From NCBI GenBank assembly GCA_002307295.1, contig DBTY01000055.1:186001-250000 (forward strand): a stretch of 64,000 nt of DNA, in the 5' to 3' direction. Shown here piece by piece: positions 17,187-25,457 of this stretch (its first letter is position 1; the number at the start of each line of letters is the position of its first letter). This stretch comes from Ignavibacteriales bacterium UBA1304. Its GTDB lineage: Bacteria; Bacteroidota; Ignavibacteria; Ignavibacteriales; Ignavibacteriaceae. Made by a program: the position numbers and the translations under genes. Under the pieces are notes generated by a model. That model ran no database searches. It was given only the letters and a program-made list of their open reading frames with translations, and was not told the DNA's origin.

Positions 17187-18137
17187 ATGGCGGTGATAGG
17201 GTTAGATCTTGGAGGAACAAAGCTGGCAGGCGCAATTTTCAACGCTGAAGGAGCTTTCCAAAAGAAAAGCATTCTTCATCTTGAAGGCAGACAAGGAAAA
17301 GATGTCGGCGCTTTGGTAAAGGAAATGCTATCAGATTTTTTTAAAACCGCCAAAGAAGAAAATATTGAGGTCGAATCGATAGGCGTTTGCATCCCGGGAA
17401 TTAGCTACTCTAAAACGGGCAAGGTGTGGGCGCCCAATATCCCGGGATGGGACGATTATCCTTTATTAGAAGAAATTAAATCTATTTTGCCTTCCGACAA
17501 AATTAAAGTAAAAATTGACAGCGACCGCGCCTGCTATATACTTGGCGAAGCCTGGCAGGGCAAAGCTAAAGGATGCAGCGACGCTATTTTCTTAGCAGTC
17601 GGCACTGGCATCGGCGCAGGAATATTAACCAACGGAACCATTTTAAGAGGCTCTAACGACATCGCCGGAGCTATTGGCTGGCTTGCTTTAGACCGCCCTT
17701 TTGAAGATAAATATGTAAGCTGCGGATGTTTTGAATACCACGCTTCAGGCGAAGGCATAGCTAAAGTAGCTAAGGAATTTCTTGCTAACGAAAAAGATTA
17801 CGATGGAATTTTAAGAAATAAAGATATCAGCCTCATTACGGCTTACGACGTTTTTGACGGATATGCAAAAGACGATCCGCTTTCAAAAAAAGTTTTAGCG
17901 CAAAGCGTTCAGTTCTGGGGTATGACGGTAGCCAACCTAGTAAGCCTCTTTAACCCGGAAAAAATTATTTTCGGCGGCGGCGTATTTGGACCGGCAAAAC
18001 AGTTTTTGAACGACATTATGACAGAAGCCCGGAAATGGGCTCAGCCAATCAGCATCAACCAGGTAGAATTAGAAGTATCTGAAATCGGCAGCGAAGCCGG
18101 ACTGCTTGGAGCAGGTTATTTAGCATTGAAATTTTAG
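17187..18137 (+). CDS. ROK-family sugar kinase
   Basis: A 316-residue ROK kinase with intact GLDLGGTK (5-12), catalytic D113 in DSDRACYILGE and phosphate-binding GTGIGAG (139-145). The zinc-site signature is shortened to CGCFEYHASG (179-188) in place of CxCGxxGCxE. Members of this family phosphorylate glucose, GlcNAc, ManNAc, fructose or allose at the expense of ATP. It is followed after 30 bases by an MFS transporter and then a SIS-domain protein, which suggests an uptake, phosphorylation and isomerisation module, probably for an amino sugar. The tandem upstream paralogue at 16094 keeps the fold but not the active site. Confidence 0.87.
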   Translation: MAVIGLDLGGTKLAGAIFNAEGAFQKKSILHLEGRQGKDVGALVKEMLSDFFKTAKEENIEVESIGVCIPGISYSKTGKVWAPNIPGWDDYPLLEEIKSILPSDKIKVKIDSDRACYILGEAWQGKAKGCSDAIFLAVGTGIGAGILTNGTILRGSNDIAGAIGWLALDRPFEDKYVSCGCFEYHASGEGIAKVAKEFLANEKDYDGILRNKDISLITAYDVFDGYAKDDPLSKKVLAQSVQFWGMTVANLVSLFNPEKIIFGGGVFGPAKQFLNDIMTEARKWAQPISINQVELEVSEIGSEAGLLGAGYLALKF

Positions 18138-18167
18138 TCCTTTATTTAGAAATTAACGAGAGTAAAA

Positions 18168-19316
18168 ATGTATAAGAAAAATTTAGTGTTTGCCGCGGCT
18201 TGCATCGGAATGCTTCTTTTTGGCATCGTATTTCTTTCCTTAGGCGCTATTTTCACATTTATAAAAACCAAATTTATGGTCGACGCAATTACAGCCGGGT
18301 CTTTGGCTTCGTCGCTTCCATTTGGAATGTTAGCCGGCTCTATATTCTTTGGCCCTATTGTTGACAGATTTGGCTATAAAAAATTTATGATCGTCTGCTC
18401 TGCATTAGTTTTTATAGGAATAGAAGCAATTGCAATGGCAAATGTTTTTTTTATTCTTCAGATCTCTTTTTTCATCATAGGAGTTGCAGGAGGCGGTCTT
18501 AACGGCGGCACAAACGCTTTAGCGGCAGATATTTCATCTGAATTTAAAGGAGCCAGCCTGAGCCTGCTAGGCGTGTTTTTTGGGATAGGCGCTATTTCGA
18601 TGCCTGCTGTTTTAGGTTTGCTTTCAAAAACATTTTCTTATGAAACTATTATTTCAGGAATTGGATTTTTTGTCCTTATTCCGCTTGTATATTTTTGCAT
18701 AATTGCCTTCCCTGTTCCAAAACAGGCGCAGGGCTTCCCTATCAAGCAAAGTCTATCGTTAATAAAAGACTCAACTTTGCTTCTGTTAGGCTTCATACTT
18801 TTCTTTGAAAGCGGCGTGGAAGGAATTGTTGGAAACTGGACGACTTCCTTTCTTAAAGGCAGTTTGAATATTTCTGAAGCCAACGCTCTTTTTGTTCTTT
18901 CGTCACAGGTGATAGCTTTAACGTTAACAAGATTAATTCTTGGTTCAGCGTTAAAGAAAATGAAACCGGCGACTGTTCAGTATATTTGTTACGCCTTTAT
19001 TTTAGCGGGCGGTATAACTATGTACGTAGCGTCAAGTTTTGTAATGGCGGTAATTGCATTAGTTTTGATAGGCATCGGTTTTGCGGCGGGCTTCCCGGTA
19101 ATACTCGGTTTTGTAGCGGAGCTTTATTCCAATCTATCCGGCACGGCTTTTAGCATCGCGCTTGCAATAGCGTTGATTGGCAACACATTAATAAATTTCT
19201 TTGTGGGAGCAGTTGGAGCTCAAAAACTCCCCCTTATATTAATTATAAGCGCTTTAATAATGAGCTTACTTTTATCAATATCGATTAAAAGAATATCAGT
19301 ACGAATAAAATCATAA
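18168..19316 (+). CDS. MFS transporter, sugar-permease type
   Basis: A 382-residue inner-membrane protein with about 12 hydrophobic helices. GPIVDRFGYKKFM is the motif A loop after helix 2, and GGGLNGGTNALAADI matches the helix 4-5 region of FucP-like MFS permeases. The gene follows the ROK kinase by 30 bases and precedes the SIS-domain gene by 17, which supports sugar import. It is a different branch from the transporter at 2591-3850 and about 40 residues shorter. Substrate unknown; amino sugar inferred from the neighbours. Confidence 0.8.
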   Translation: MYKKNLVFAAACIGMLLFGIVFLSLGAIFTFIKTKFMVDAITAGSLASSLPFGMLAGSIFFGPIVDRFGYKKFMIVCSALVFIGIEAIAMANVFFILQISFFIIGVAGGGLNGGTNALAADISSEFKGASLSLLGVFFGIGAISMPAVLGLLSKTFSYETIISGIGFFVLIPLVYFCIIAFPVPKQAQGFPIKQSLSLIKDSTLLLLGFILFFESGVEGIVGNWTTSFLKGSLNISEANALFVLSSQVIALTLTRLILGSALKKMKPATVQYICYAFILAGGITMYVASSFVMAVIALVLIGIGFAAGFPVILGFVAELYSNLSGTAFSIALAIALIGNTLINFFVGAVGAQKLPLILIISALIMSLLLSISIKRISVRIKS

Positions 19317-19333
19317 ATATAACAGGAGACTAT

Positions 19334-20095
19334 ATGTTAGCGACAGAATGGCTTGATAATGCCAGAAATCTTATGGGTAAAATCGAATCTACTCAAATGG
19401 AAAATATTAAAAAAGCAGCTACAGTAATGGCTGATTCTATTGAAGCTGGACGCTGGGTTCACACTTTTGGCTGCGGACATGCAACTATTCCTATCGAAGA
19501 AATGTATCCAAGAATTGGCGGTTTCGTTGGTTTCCATCCAATTGTTGAACTTCCTCTTACTTTTTTCACACATATCTTTGGCGAAATGGGTATTAATCAA
19601 TTTTTATTCCTTGAAAGAGTTGAAGGCTACGGTCAGGCAATTATGAAAAGCTGGGATTTTGATAAAAAAGACACTATGTGGATTTTTTCTCACACCGGCA
19701 TTAATAGCGTAAACATCGACGTCGCTCTTGAAGCTCAGAAAAGAGGAATGAAAGTAATTGCTTATGGTTCTGCGGCAAATGCTAAAGGCAAACAAACCCG
19801 TCACGCTTCAGGCAAGACTATTTTTGACATTGCCGATATCGTAGTCGATTCTTGCGCTCCGGCAGAAGACGCTTCTGTTGTAGTAAAGAATCATCAGGAT
19901 AAATTAGGTCCTCTATCTACAATGGCTTTTATTTCCATGGTTTGGATGACAATTACTACAGTTGGCGAAATATTAGCCGACCGCGGAGTTAAATTATATA
20001 TTCACCCTTCTCACAATGTTCCAGGCGATACTACTGCTAAAGAAAGATTAGACGCAGCTTTAGCCGAATACAAGAGAAGAGTTGCAGGCGTTTAA
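19334..20095 (+). CDS. SIS-domain sugar isomerase-like protein (UPF0309 type)
   Basis: A 253-residue cytoplasmic protein with the sugar-isomerase fold. HTFGCGHATIPIEEM (43-57) and IFSHTGINSVNIDVALEAQ (117-135) are the two phosphosugar-binding turns, with GCGH at 46-49 and SHTG at 119-122. The length and the GGFVGFHPIVE segment resemble the UPF0309 group of SIS proteins, whose substrates are mostly undefined. It is the last gene after ROK kinase and MFS permease and is followed by a strong terminator. No NagB-type deaminase is seen in the window, so a role in isomerising or deaminating the phosphorylated sugar is possible but is inference. Confidence 0.8.
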   Translation: MLATEWLDNARNLMGKIESTQMENIKKAATVMADSIEAGRWVHTFGCGHATIPIEEMYPRIGGFVGFHPIVELPLTFFTHIFGEMGINQFLFLERVEGYGQAIMKSWDFDKKDTMWIFSHTGINSVNIDVALEAQKRGMKVIAYGSAANAKGKQTRHASGKTIFDIADIVVDSCAPAEDASVVVKNHQDKLGPLSTMAFISMVWMTITTVGEILADRGVKLYIHPSHNVPGDTTAKERLDAALAEYKRRVAGV

Positions 20096-20120
20096 GCGAT
20101 AGATAAAACAATACACACTA

Positions 20121-20182
20121 AAAGTAAGGTCCAGTATAGAAGCGCACCCTCTCTTCTTTGGACCTTGCTTTTATTTTTTATC
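20121..20182 (+). terminator. Strong intrinsic terminator after SIS-domain gene
   Basis: AAAGTAAGGTCCA (20121-20133) pairs with TGGACCTTGCTTT (20159-20171) with one G-U pair and is followed by a T-rich run. It closes the 16.1-20.1 kb operon. The rest of the gap to 20365 is T-rich, with no gene that I can support. Confidence 0.85.
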
Positions 20183-20365
20183 CGCTTCGGCATTTTTTTC
20201 ATAAAGCGGGATTATCTTCCCTTTACATCTCAAAAGATACCTCGTATGAGATTTTTTCTTCAGTCCCGCTTTTCTTCTTAATTCCATTTTTATTATTTCC
20301 CCATCTTAATTATTTTTACTTCTATAATCGCTTCTTCCTATTTAAAATTATTCATTGGACTTTTT

Positions 20366-21076
20366 ATGACCTCAAAAGATATTTTTGAAGAATTGCGCAA
20401 TTACTGCGTAGAACATGCCGACCCTGAAAACGTAAAAAAATCTCAGCGCTATTTTAAAGAGCCTTATGTCGGTTATGGCCTTACTACAGCTCAAACAAGA
20501 GAAAAAGTAAAAGAACTATCCAAGTTTAAAGAATTAACCCCGCCTATCGTAATCGACATTATCAATATGAGTTTAAATGGCGGAATGTATGAAGAAATTT
20601 CTATGAGCTTATTGTTATTAAACAACCTTTCCAAACAATTCTCAATGGATACGTTTAACAGTATAGCGGGCTTCTTTGAAAAAGGCGTTACAAACTGGGC
20701 GCATGCAGATATACTTGGAATGTTTATGCTCCCCAAATTTATTTCTCAAAATATTGCCAATACAGATGATTTTATCAAATGGCTGAAATCCCCTTATAAA
20801 TTTCAGAGGCGATGCGTTCCTGTTACGTTTATTAAGCCAATGAAGGTCACAAAAAACGTTCTCCCTTACATAGCGGCAATTGAACCTTTGATGAGCGACG
20901 CAGAACGCGAAGTTCATCAGGGTGCTGGATGGTTTTTGCGCGAAGCCTGGAAAATTAACAGAAGAGAAACGGAATGTTTTTTAGAAAAATGGAAAGACAC
21001 CGCTCCGCGTTTGATAATGCAATACGCTTGCGAAAAAATGACATCTGAAGAGAAGAAAAGGTTTAAGAAAAACTAA
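20366..21076 (+). CDS. AlkD-type DNA alkylation repair glycosylase
   Basis: A 236-residue all-helical HEAT-like repeat protein of the AlkC/AlkD family, which excises bulky or charged N3- and N7-alkylpurines from DNA. The active-site residues line up with Bacillus AlkD (W109, D113, R148): here W111 and D115 in TNWAHADILG and R148/R149 in FQRRCVPVTF. EREVHQGAGWFLREAWK near the C-terminus matches the conserved late repeat. It appears to be a single gene between the terminator at 20121-20182 and a palindromic repeat, convergent with the following surface-protein gene. Confidence 0.9.
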   Translation: MTSKDIFEELRNYCVEHADPENVKKSQRYFKEPYVGYGLTTAQTREKVKELSKFKELTPPIVIDIINMSLNGGMYEEISMSLLLLNNLSKQFSMDTFNSIAGFFEKGVTNWAHADILGMFMLPKFISQNIANTDDFIKWLKSPYKFQRRCVPVTFIKPMKVTKNVLPYIAAIEPLMSDAEREVHQGAGWFLREAWKINRRETECFLEKWKDTAPRLIMQYACEKMTSEEKKRFKKN

Positions 21077-21112
21077 CTGTAACGATTTTTTGTTTAGATA
21101 CTCTTATAATTA

Positions 21113-21140
21113 GCGCGGACGCTCTCGTCCGCGCCACAAT
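21113..21140. repeat. GC-rich palindrome, family A copy 1
   Basis: GCGCGGACG (21113-21121) and CGTCCGCGC (21126-21134) form a perfect 9-bp stem with a 4-base loop, followed by CACAAT. The same arms and the same CACAAT tail occur at 24267-24293. It lies between convergent genes. Confidence 0.85.
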
Positions 21141-21150
21141 TATATAATTC

Positions 21151-23166
21151 TTACTTTAATAACATTAACTTTTTAGTATAAACATTATCCCCTGCTTTTA
21201 ACTGATAAAAATACACGCCGCTTGCAAGACCAGCGCCGTTAAACTGAACCTGATACGAACCCTGACTTTTTTCTTCGTTAACAAGAGTCTGCACTTCGTT
21301 GCCTAATACGTCAAATACTTTTATAGATACCATCGAATTCGACGGTATCTGGTATCTGATAACAGTCGTTGGGTTAAATGGGTTCGGATAATTTTGTTCA
21401 AGCTTATAGCTTGTTATAGCCGCTTGAGGTTTATCCTTTACTGCAGTAACAGGAGTAGCAAACAGATTTTTATAGAAAGCGAAGTTTCCATTATACTCGC
21501 CTAAAATAAAGTCCTTGCGCCCGTCTCCGTCAAGATCTGCAAAACCTGGGAAAGAATTTTGAGGAACAGATATTCCGGCAAACAAAGTTTCATTTTTCGT
21601 CCAGACTGGTTTTGTTTTTGTTCCGGTATTTTCATAATAAATAACGTCTCCCCAGCCATTACCCATAACAAGATCAAGATCTCCGTCGCCGTCTACATCA
21701 ACAAAAACAGGATGAGCATTACTCGGGAAAGTTACTCCGGCAAACATAGTATCATTCTGCACAAATGTGTTATTGCCGGTATTCAGATAAAATTTCGTAT
21801 CCGTGCTGGTTTCGGCTCCTACAAGCAAATCAATATTGCCATCGCCATTAATATCGCCAAAAGCAGGCGCGCTAAAGTAAATTGAGTTATTGTTTACAGT
21901 AGCAAATATTTTAGTGTTTTCTGTGTAAGAGCCTTTATTATTTAGATAGCAATAAAGCTTACCGCCTAAAGAACCGCTGACAATATCCAAATCGCCGTCG
22001 CCATCTATATCAATAAAAACAGGAGCAGTATATGATGCAGGATTTAACAAAGAAATAGTTCCGGTTTTAGAAGCTAATGCAGGCTGAGCTTTAGAGCCTC
22101 CATTTGCAAAATACTGGAAACTGCCAACTGCTGAACCGCTTAGTAAATCGAGCGTTCCGTTATTATCAAAATCGCCAAAAGATACAGTAGCGGCGCCTGA
22201 AGATTTTACTACTTTAAAATATGAAGCTACATTAGCAAACTTTGGCGCAGTCGTAGTTCCAACATTCTGATAAAAATAAATAAGTCCGTTTGAAGTTCCA
22301 TAAATTAAGTCAAGATCGCCGTCGCCGTCTATATCATAAAGGATTGGATTTTTCCAGTACGTTGATGATTCAACCGAAGCAAAAACTCCGCTCGTAGAAG
22401 TCCATACAGGATTAGTTTTTGAGCCTGTATTTTTATAATATGCTAATGAACCTCCATCGCTTCCTAAAAGAAGATCGATCTTGCCGTCGCCGTCAAGATC
22501 GGCTAAAGCCGGATAAGAATTGTAGCTAAATTTTGGAAGACCAACTACTAGAGCGCTATCAAATGCAAAGATAGGCGCGCTTTTAGTTCCAATATTTCTG
22601 AACCCTAACGTTAATCCAGATTCAGGACCGCCGCTTAAGGACTCTCCTGTGCCGACTAACAAGTCAAGGTCTCCATCGCCGTCAAGGTCTGCAAATGCAG
22701 GTTTCCCGTCGCTGCCAATTAAAGAGTTGATGTTAGCAAATACAGTCGTATCGCTCTCAAATACTGGATGTGTTTTATCGCCAACGTTTCTGTAAAAAAG
22801 CAGACCGTTATATCCGCCAATAACAAGATCCAAATCCCCGTCGCCGTCAAGATCGACCAACACCGGATAATTACTGTTAGTCCCAGTATAGCCATCTTTA
22901 TAAATCGGATGCGTTACGTTTGTGTCTTTAGTATAATGAGGATTTATAAACGTGCCTGTGTTATAATAAAAAGTTGCATAGTCTTCTATCGTTCCAAGGA
23001 ACAGATCAGGACTTCCATCTCCGTTCAGATCGCCGAACGCAGGAGCGGAAAATGATTTTACTGTTATCCCGATAGGAGCGAATACAGAATCCACTTTTTG
23101 CCATTTTTGCGCATTCGCAGAAATGCCTAATAATAATATAGCCGTCAATAGTAGGAGTTTTTTCAT
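21151..23166 (-). CDS. T9SS-exported FG-GAP/VCBS repeat surface protein
   Basis: A 671-residue secreted protein: signal peptide (ending SANAQ), then about a dozen FG-GAP/VCBS beta-propeller repeats to residue 580, each with a calcium-loop DLDGDGDLDL-type motif and a YYxNTG segment. A T9SS sorting domain closes the protein (EQNYPNPFNPTTVIRYQI and GLASGVYFYQLKAGDN). These repeats form integrin-like propellers that bind ligands or calcium at the cell surface; no catalytic motif is seen. It stands alone on the minus strand and ends just before the palindromic repeat at 21113. An adhesin or structural role is inference. Confidence 0.88.
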   Translation of the reverse strand: MKKLLLLTAILLLGISANAQKWQKVDSVFAPIGITVKSFSAPAFGDLNGDGSPDLFLGTIEDYATFYYNTGTFINPHYTKDTNVTHPIYKDGYTGTNSNYPVLVDLDGDGDLDLVIGGYNGLLFYRNVGDKTHPVFESDTTVFANINSLIGSDGKPAFADLDGDGDLDLLVGTGESLSGGPESGLTLGFRNIGTKSAPIFAFDSALVVGLPKFSYNSYPALADLDGDGKIDLLLGSDGGSLAYYKNTGSKTNPVWTSTSGVFASVESSTYWKNPILYDIDGDGDLDLIYGTSNGLIYFYQNVGTTTAPKFANVASYFKVVKSSGAATVSFGDFDNNGTLDLLSGSAVGSFQYFANGGSKAQPALASKTGTISLLNPASYTAPVFIDIDGDGDLDIVSGSLGGKLYCYLNNKGSYTENTKIFATVNNNSIYFSAPAFGDINGDGNIDLLVGAETSTDTKFYLNTGNNTFVQNDTMFAGVTFPSNAHPVFVDVDGDGDLDLVMGNGWGDVIYYENTGTKTKPVWTKNETLFAGISVPQNSFPGFADLDGDGRKDFILGEYNGNFAFYKNLFATPVTAVKDKPQAAITSYKLEQNYPNPFNPTTVIRYQIPSNSMVSIKVFDVLGNEVQTLVNEEKSQGSYQVQFNGAGLASGVYFYQLKAGDNVYTKKLMLLK

Positions 23167-23249
23167 TTTTTTCCTTTTATTTTTAATAATTTATTATAAT
23201 TGTAAATTTAAATATCTTCAGCCCCTTACAAATTGTTTTTTATTGCCGA

Positions 23250-24134
23250 TTAATAATCCATCAAATTTTTAATTCTGTAAATTTTATCATTTATTGCATT
23301 AACAAAATCTGTCCATTTAACTTCTTTACCTAAACCAAAAATATTATAATCATCATACAATATATTATTTTTAACTAAGAGTCTGCCACCATGCTCATCA
23401 ATAAATGTTGCTACGGCATATTGCCATGGAGTATCGTCTACATCCCTATTCCATATTAGGAATAAATAGCTATTGCCAACGATATAGTCCTTTGAAACAG
23501 GTTCCCAATATCTATAGTACACTTCAAATTCTGGCTGTTCAATTAAAGGGATTTTCCCTTTAATTACTTTTTCAGCTTGCAATCTTATTATATATTTATC
23601 AGATCGTATTGAATGACCGCCTAAAGTATTATATTCTTCTATTTGTCTTATAGATAAGACTTTTGCTTTTACATAGACAGGTATTCTTGTTAACAAATAG
23701 ATAGTATTAGAAAAATGTTTTTTAAGTTCGCCTTCAAAAGCGCCTTCTATTAATCCATACGGTTTTTCAATCTGTTGATTTTTAGCGACGTCTTCTTTTA
23801 TTTCTTTTTTGTTTTTTTCAGGATCTTGATTTATAGTTCTTCTCAGTTCTACTGGATCAATTTCACATGCTTCATAAATAGCTTTTACAATTATTTTAAA
23901 TAAAGTATCATTGGCTATAAAAGTCCTGTTTTTAACTATCGGTTTTTTATTTTTCCCTATACTAACTTCTTTTTCGATGCGAATAACTTCTTTGGATTTC
24001 TCATCAAAATTTTGTCGATATTTGCCCAATATATTTTTATAATTATTCAGTTTTTCCGTTTTTATGCTGTCCTGCGCTAAACCGACGCAAGCGAATAAAA
24101 ATAATAAGACCAAAGTTGTAATTTTTGTTTTCAT
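23250..24134 (-). CDS. Secreted protein of unknown function
   Basis: A 294-residue protein that I do not recognise. The ATG at 24134 is preferred over an open frame running 21 codons further up, because it starts directly with a signal peptide (MKTKITTLVLLFLFACVGLA). A charged segment (about 25-130, including EKNKKEIKEDVAKNQQ) precedes a beta-rich half with VYVKAKVLSIRQIEE, RLQAEKVIKGKIP and VGNSYLFLIWNRD. That order is reminiscent of TIMP/OB-fold secreted domains in which a ...V.KG... strand is followed by GxxYLxF, but this is a loose resemblance. A GGGGAG ribosome site lies in the loop of a small GAGCG/CGCTC hairpin 9 bases before the ATG. Confidence 0.65.
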   Translation of the reverse strand: MKTKITTLVLLFLFACVGLAQDSIKTEKLNNYKNILGKYRQNFDEKSKEVIRIEKEVSIGKNKKPIVKNRTFIANDTLFKIIVKAIYEACEIDPVELRRTINQDPEKNKKEIKEDVAKNQQIEKPYGLIEGAFEGELKKHFSNTIYLLTRIPVYVKAKVLSIRQIEEYNTLGGHSIRSDKYIIRLQAEKVIKGKIPLIEQPEFEVYYRYWEPVSKDYIVGNSYLFLIWNRDVDDTPWQYAVATFIDEHGGRLLVKNNILYDDYNIFGLGKEVKWTDFVNAINDKIYRIKNLMDY

Positions 24135-24266
24135 ATTAATAACGAGCGATTCTCCCCGCTCTTTTATATGATGTTCTTTCTTCCGGAAATTTGACAATCT
24201 TTTAGTTTACGAAAGTAAATACATATCACACTAAATGTAAATTATCATTTGAAATTAATTGTCAAT

Positions 24267-24293
24267 GCGCGGACGAGACGTCCGCGCCACAAT
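24267..24293. repeat. GC-rich palindrome, family A copy 2
   Basis: GCGCGGACG (24267-24275), a 3-base loop, CGTCCGCGC (24279-24287) and CACAAT. Same arms and tail as 21113-21140. It lies 7 bases beyond the nagA stop. Confidence 0.85.
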
Positions 24294-24299
24294 ATTAAA

Positions 24300-25442
24300 T
24301 TATTTTTTATATACTACTTCGCCGTCAATGATAGTTGTAAAGACTGAATTGTCCTTATCGATAATAACAATATCTGCGTCAAACCCAGAGGCTATATGCC
24401 CTTTTTGTTTTTCTATTCCCAAAAGTTTGGCGGGATTAATTGTAACCGTATTAATTGCGGTTTCAAATGTGCATCCTGTAAACTGCTGGAATTTAAACGC
24501 AATATTCAAAAGACTCATAGTCGACCCAATCAAAGTGCCGTCGTCATATTTAGCGGCTCCGTCTTTAGAAGTATATTCTTTTCCGTTATAAACGTACTTT
24601 CCTTCCGGCAGTCCCATAGCCTGCATACCGTCGGTAATACAAATACACCTATCGCCGCCAATCATGCGGTAAATAGTTTTTACAATGCTTGGATGCAGAT
24701 GATGCCCGTCGCCAATAATTTGAGCCGTAATGGTTTTATTTTCAAATATAGCGGCAATAGGTCCCGGAGTTCTATGCAGAAGCGAAGGCATTGCGTTAAA
24801 GATATGAGTTACGTGGTTAATGCCTACCTCTATGCCTTTTTTAGCTTCGTCATATGTTGCGTCTGAGTGCGCAATGGAGGCGATAACATTATGTTCCCTC
24901 AATGATTTAATAGCCTCATGGTTCCAAGGCATTTCAGGAGCTATTGTCATCATTTTAAGAGTATCGCCAAGGACTTCATAAATTTCGTCTAATTTTTCTG
25001 GAGACGAATCATAAATACTATTTGGATCCAAGCCCCCCTTTTTCTTTGGATTAATAAAAGGGCCTTCAAGATGGAAGCCTAAAAGATAAGCCCCTCCAGT
25101 TTTTTTATTTACATATTTCCTGGCAAAACGCAGATGAGCGTTATTCTCTTTAGGTTTTACAACTGTTGTTCCAAGATAGCTTGTAGTTCCAAGCCTGGCT
25201 AAAGTTTTGGCCATTTTAATTAAAGCTTCTTCCGTTCCGTCAAGAATATCGGCTCCGCCTGCTCCCTGAATATGGACTTCAATTATTCCGGGAATTACAG
25301 TCTTACCTGACGCGTCAATTATCGTTTCTCCTTCCGAAGAGAGATTTTTACCAATTTCGGAAATCTTTCCATTTAATACGCGAATATCCGACAGCCCTTG
25401 TTTGGGATCGGCATTATAAACAGCACAGTCTTTAATAATCAT
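24300..25442 (-). CDS. nagA: N-acetylglucosamine-6-phosphate deacetylase
   Basis: A 380-residue amidohydrolase converting GlcNAc-6-phosphate to GlcN-6-phosphate and acetate. PGIIEVHIQGAGG (51-63) is the start of the barrel, GFHLEGPFI places metal ligand E126, AHSD holds H192, NHVTHIFNAM (209-218) carries H210 and H213, GDGHHLHP is the substrate histidine loop, and ITDGM gives catalytic D271. All expected residues of the family are present and the length is normal. The gene follows a UMF1-type transporter by 15 bases. No nagB is visible in the window. It connects the GlcNAc branch to the glucosamine genes at 1-20 kb. Confidence 0.95.
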   Translation of the reverse strand: MIIKDCAVYNADPKQGLSDIRVLNGKISEIGKNLSSEGETIIDASGKTVIPGIIEVHIQGAGGADILDGTEEALIKMAKTLARLGTTSYLGTTVVKPKENNAHLRFARKYVNKKTGGAYLLGFHLEGPFINPKKKGGLDPNSIYDSSPEKLDEIYEVLGDTLKMMTIAPEMPWNHEAIKSLREHNVIASIAHSDATYDEAKKGIEVGINHVTHIFNAMPSLLHRTPGPIAAIFENKTITAQIIGDGHHLHPSIVKTIYRMIGGDRCICITDGMQAMGLPEGKYVYNGKEYTSKDGAAKYDDGTLIGSTMSLLNIAFKFQQFTGCTFETAINTVTINPAKLLGIEKQKGHIASGFDADIVIIDKDNSVFTTIIDGEVVYKK

Positions 25443-25457
25443 GATATTTTTCTGTAT

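Noticed and set aside
20158..20388. Open frame of 76 codons between the SIS gene and the AlkD gene
   Set aside because: It is made mostly of Phe, Leu and Tyr from T-rich DNA, begins inside the terminator hairpin and overlaps the start of the AlkD-like gene.
24259..24866. Plus-strand open frames of 110 and 156 codons over nagA
   Set aside because: They are antisense to all metal-ligand motifs of nagA and contain no domain signature.
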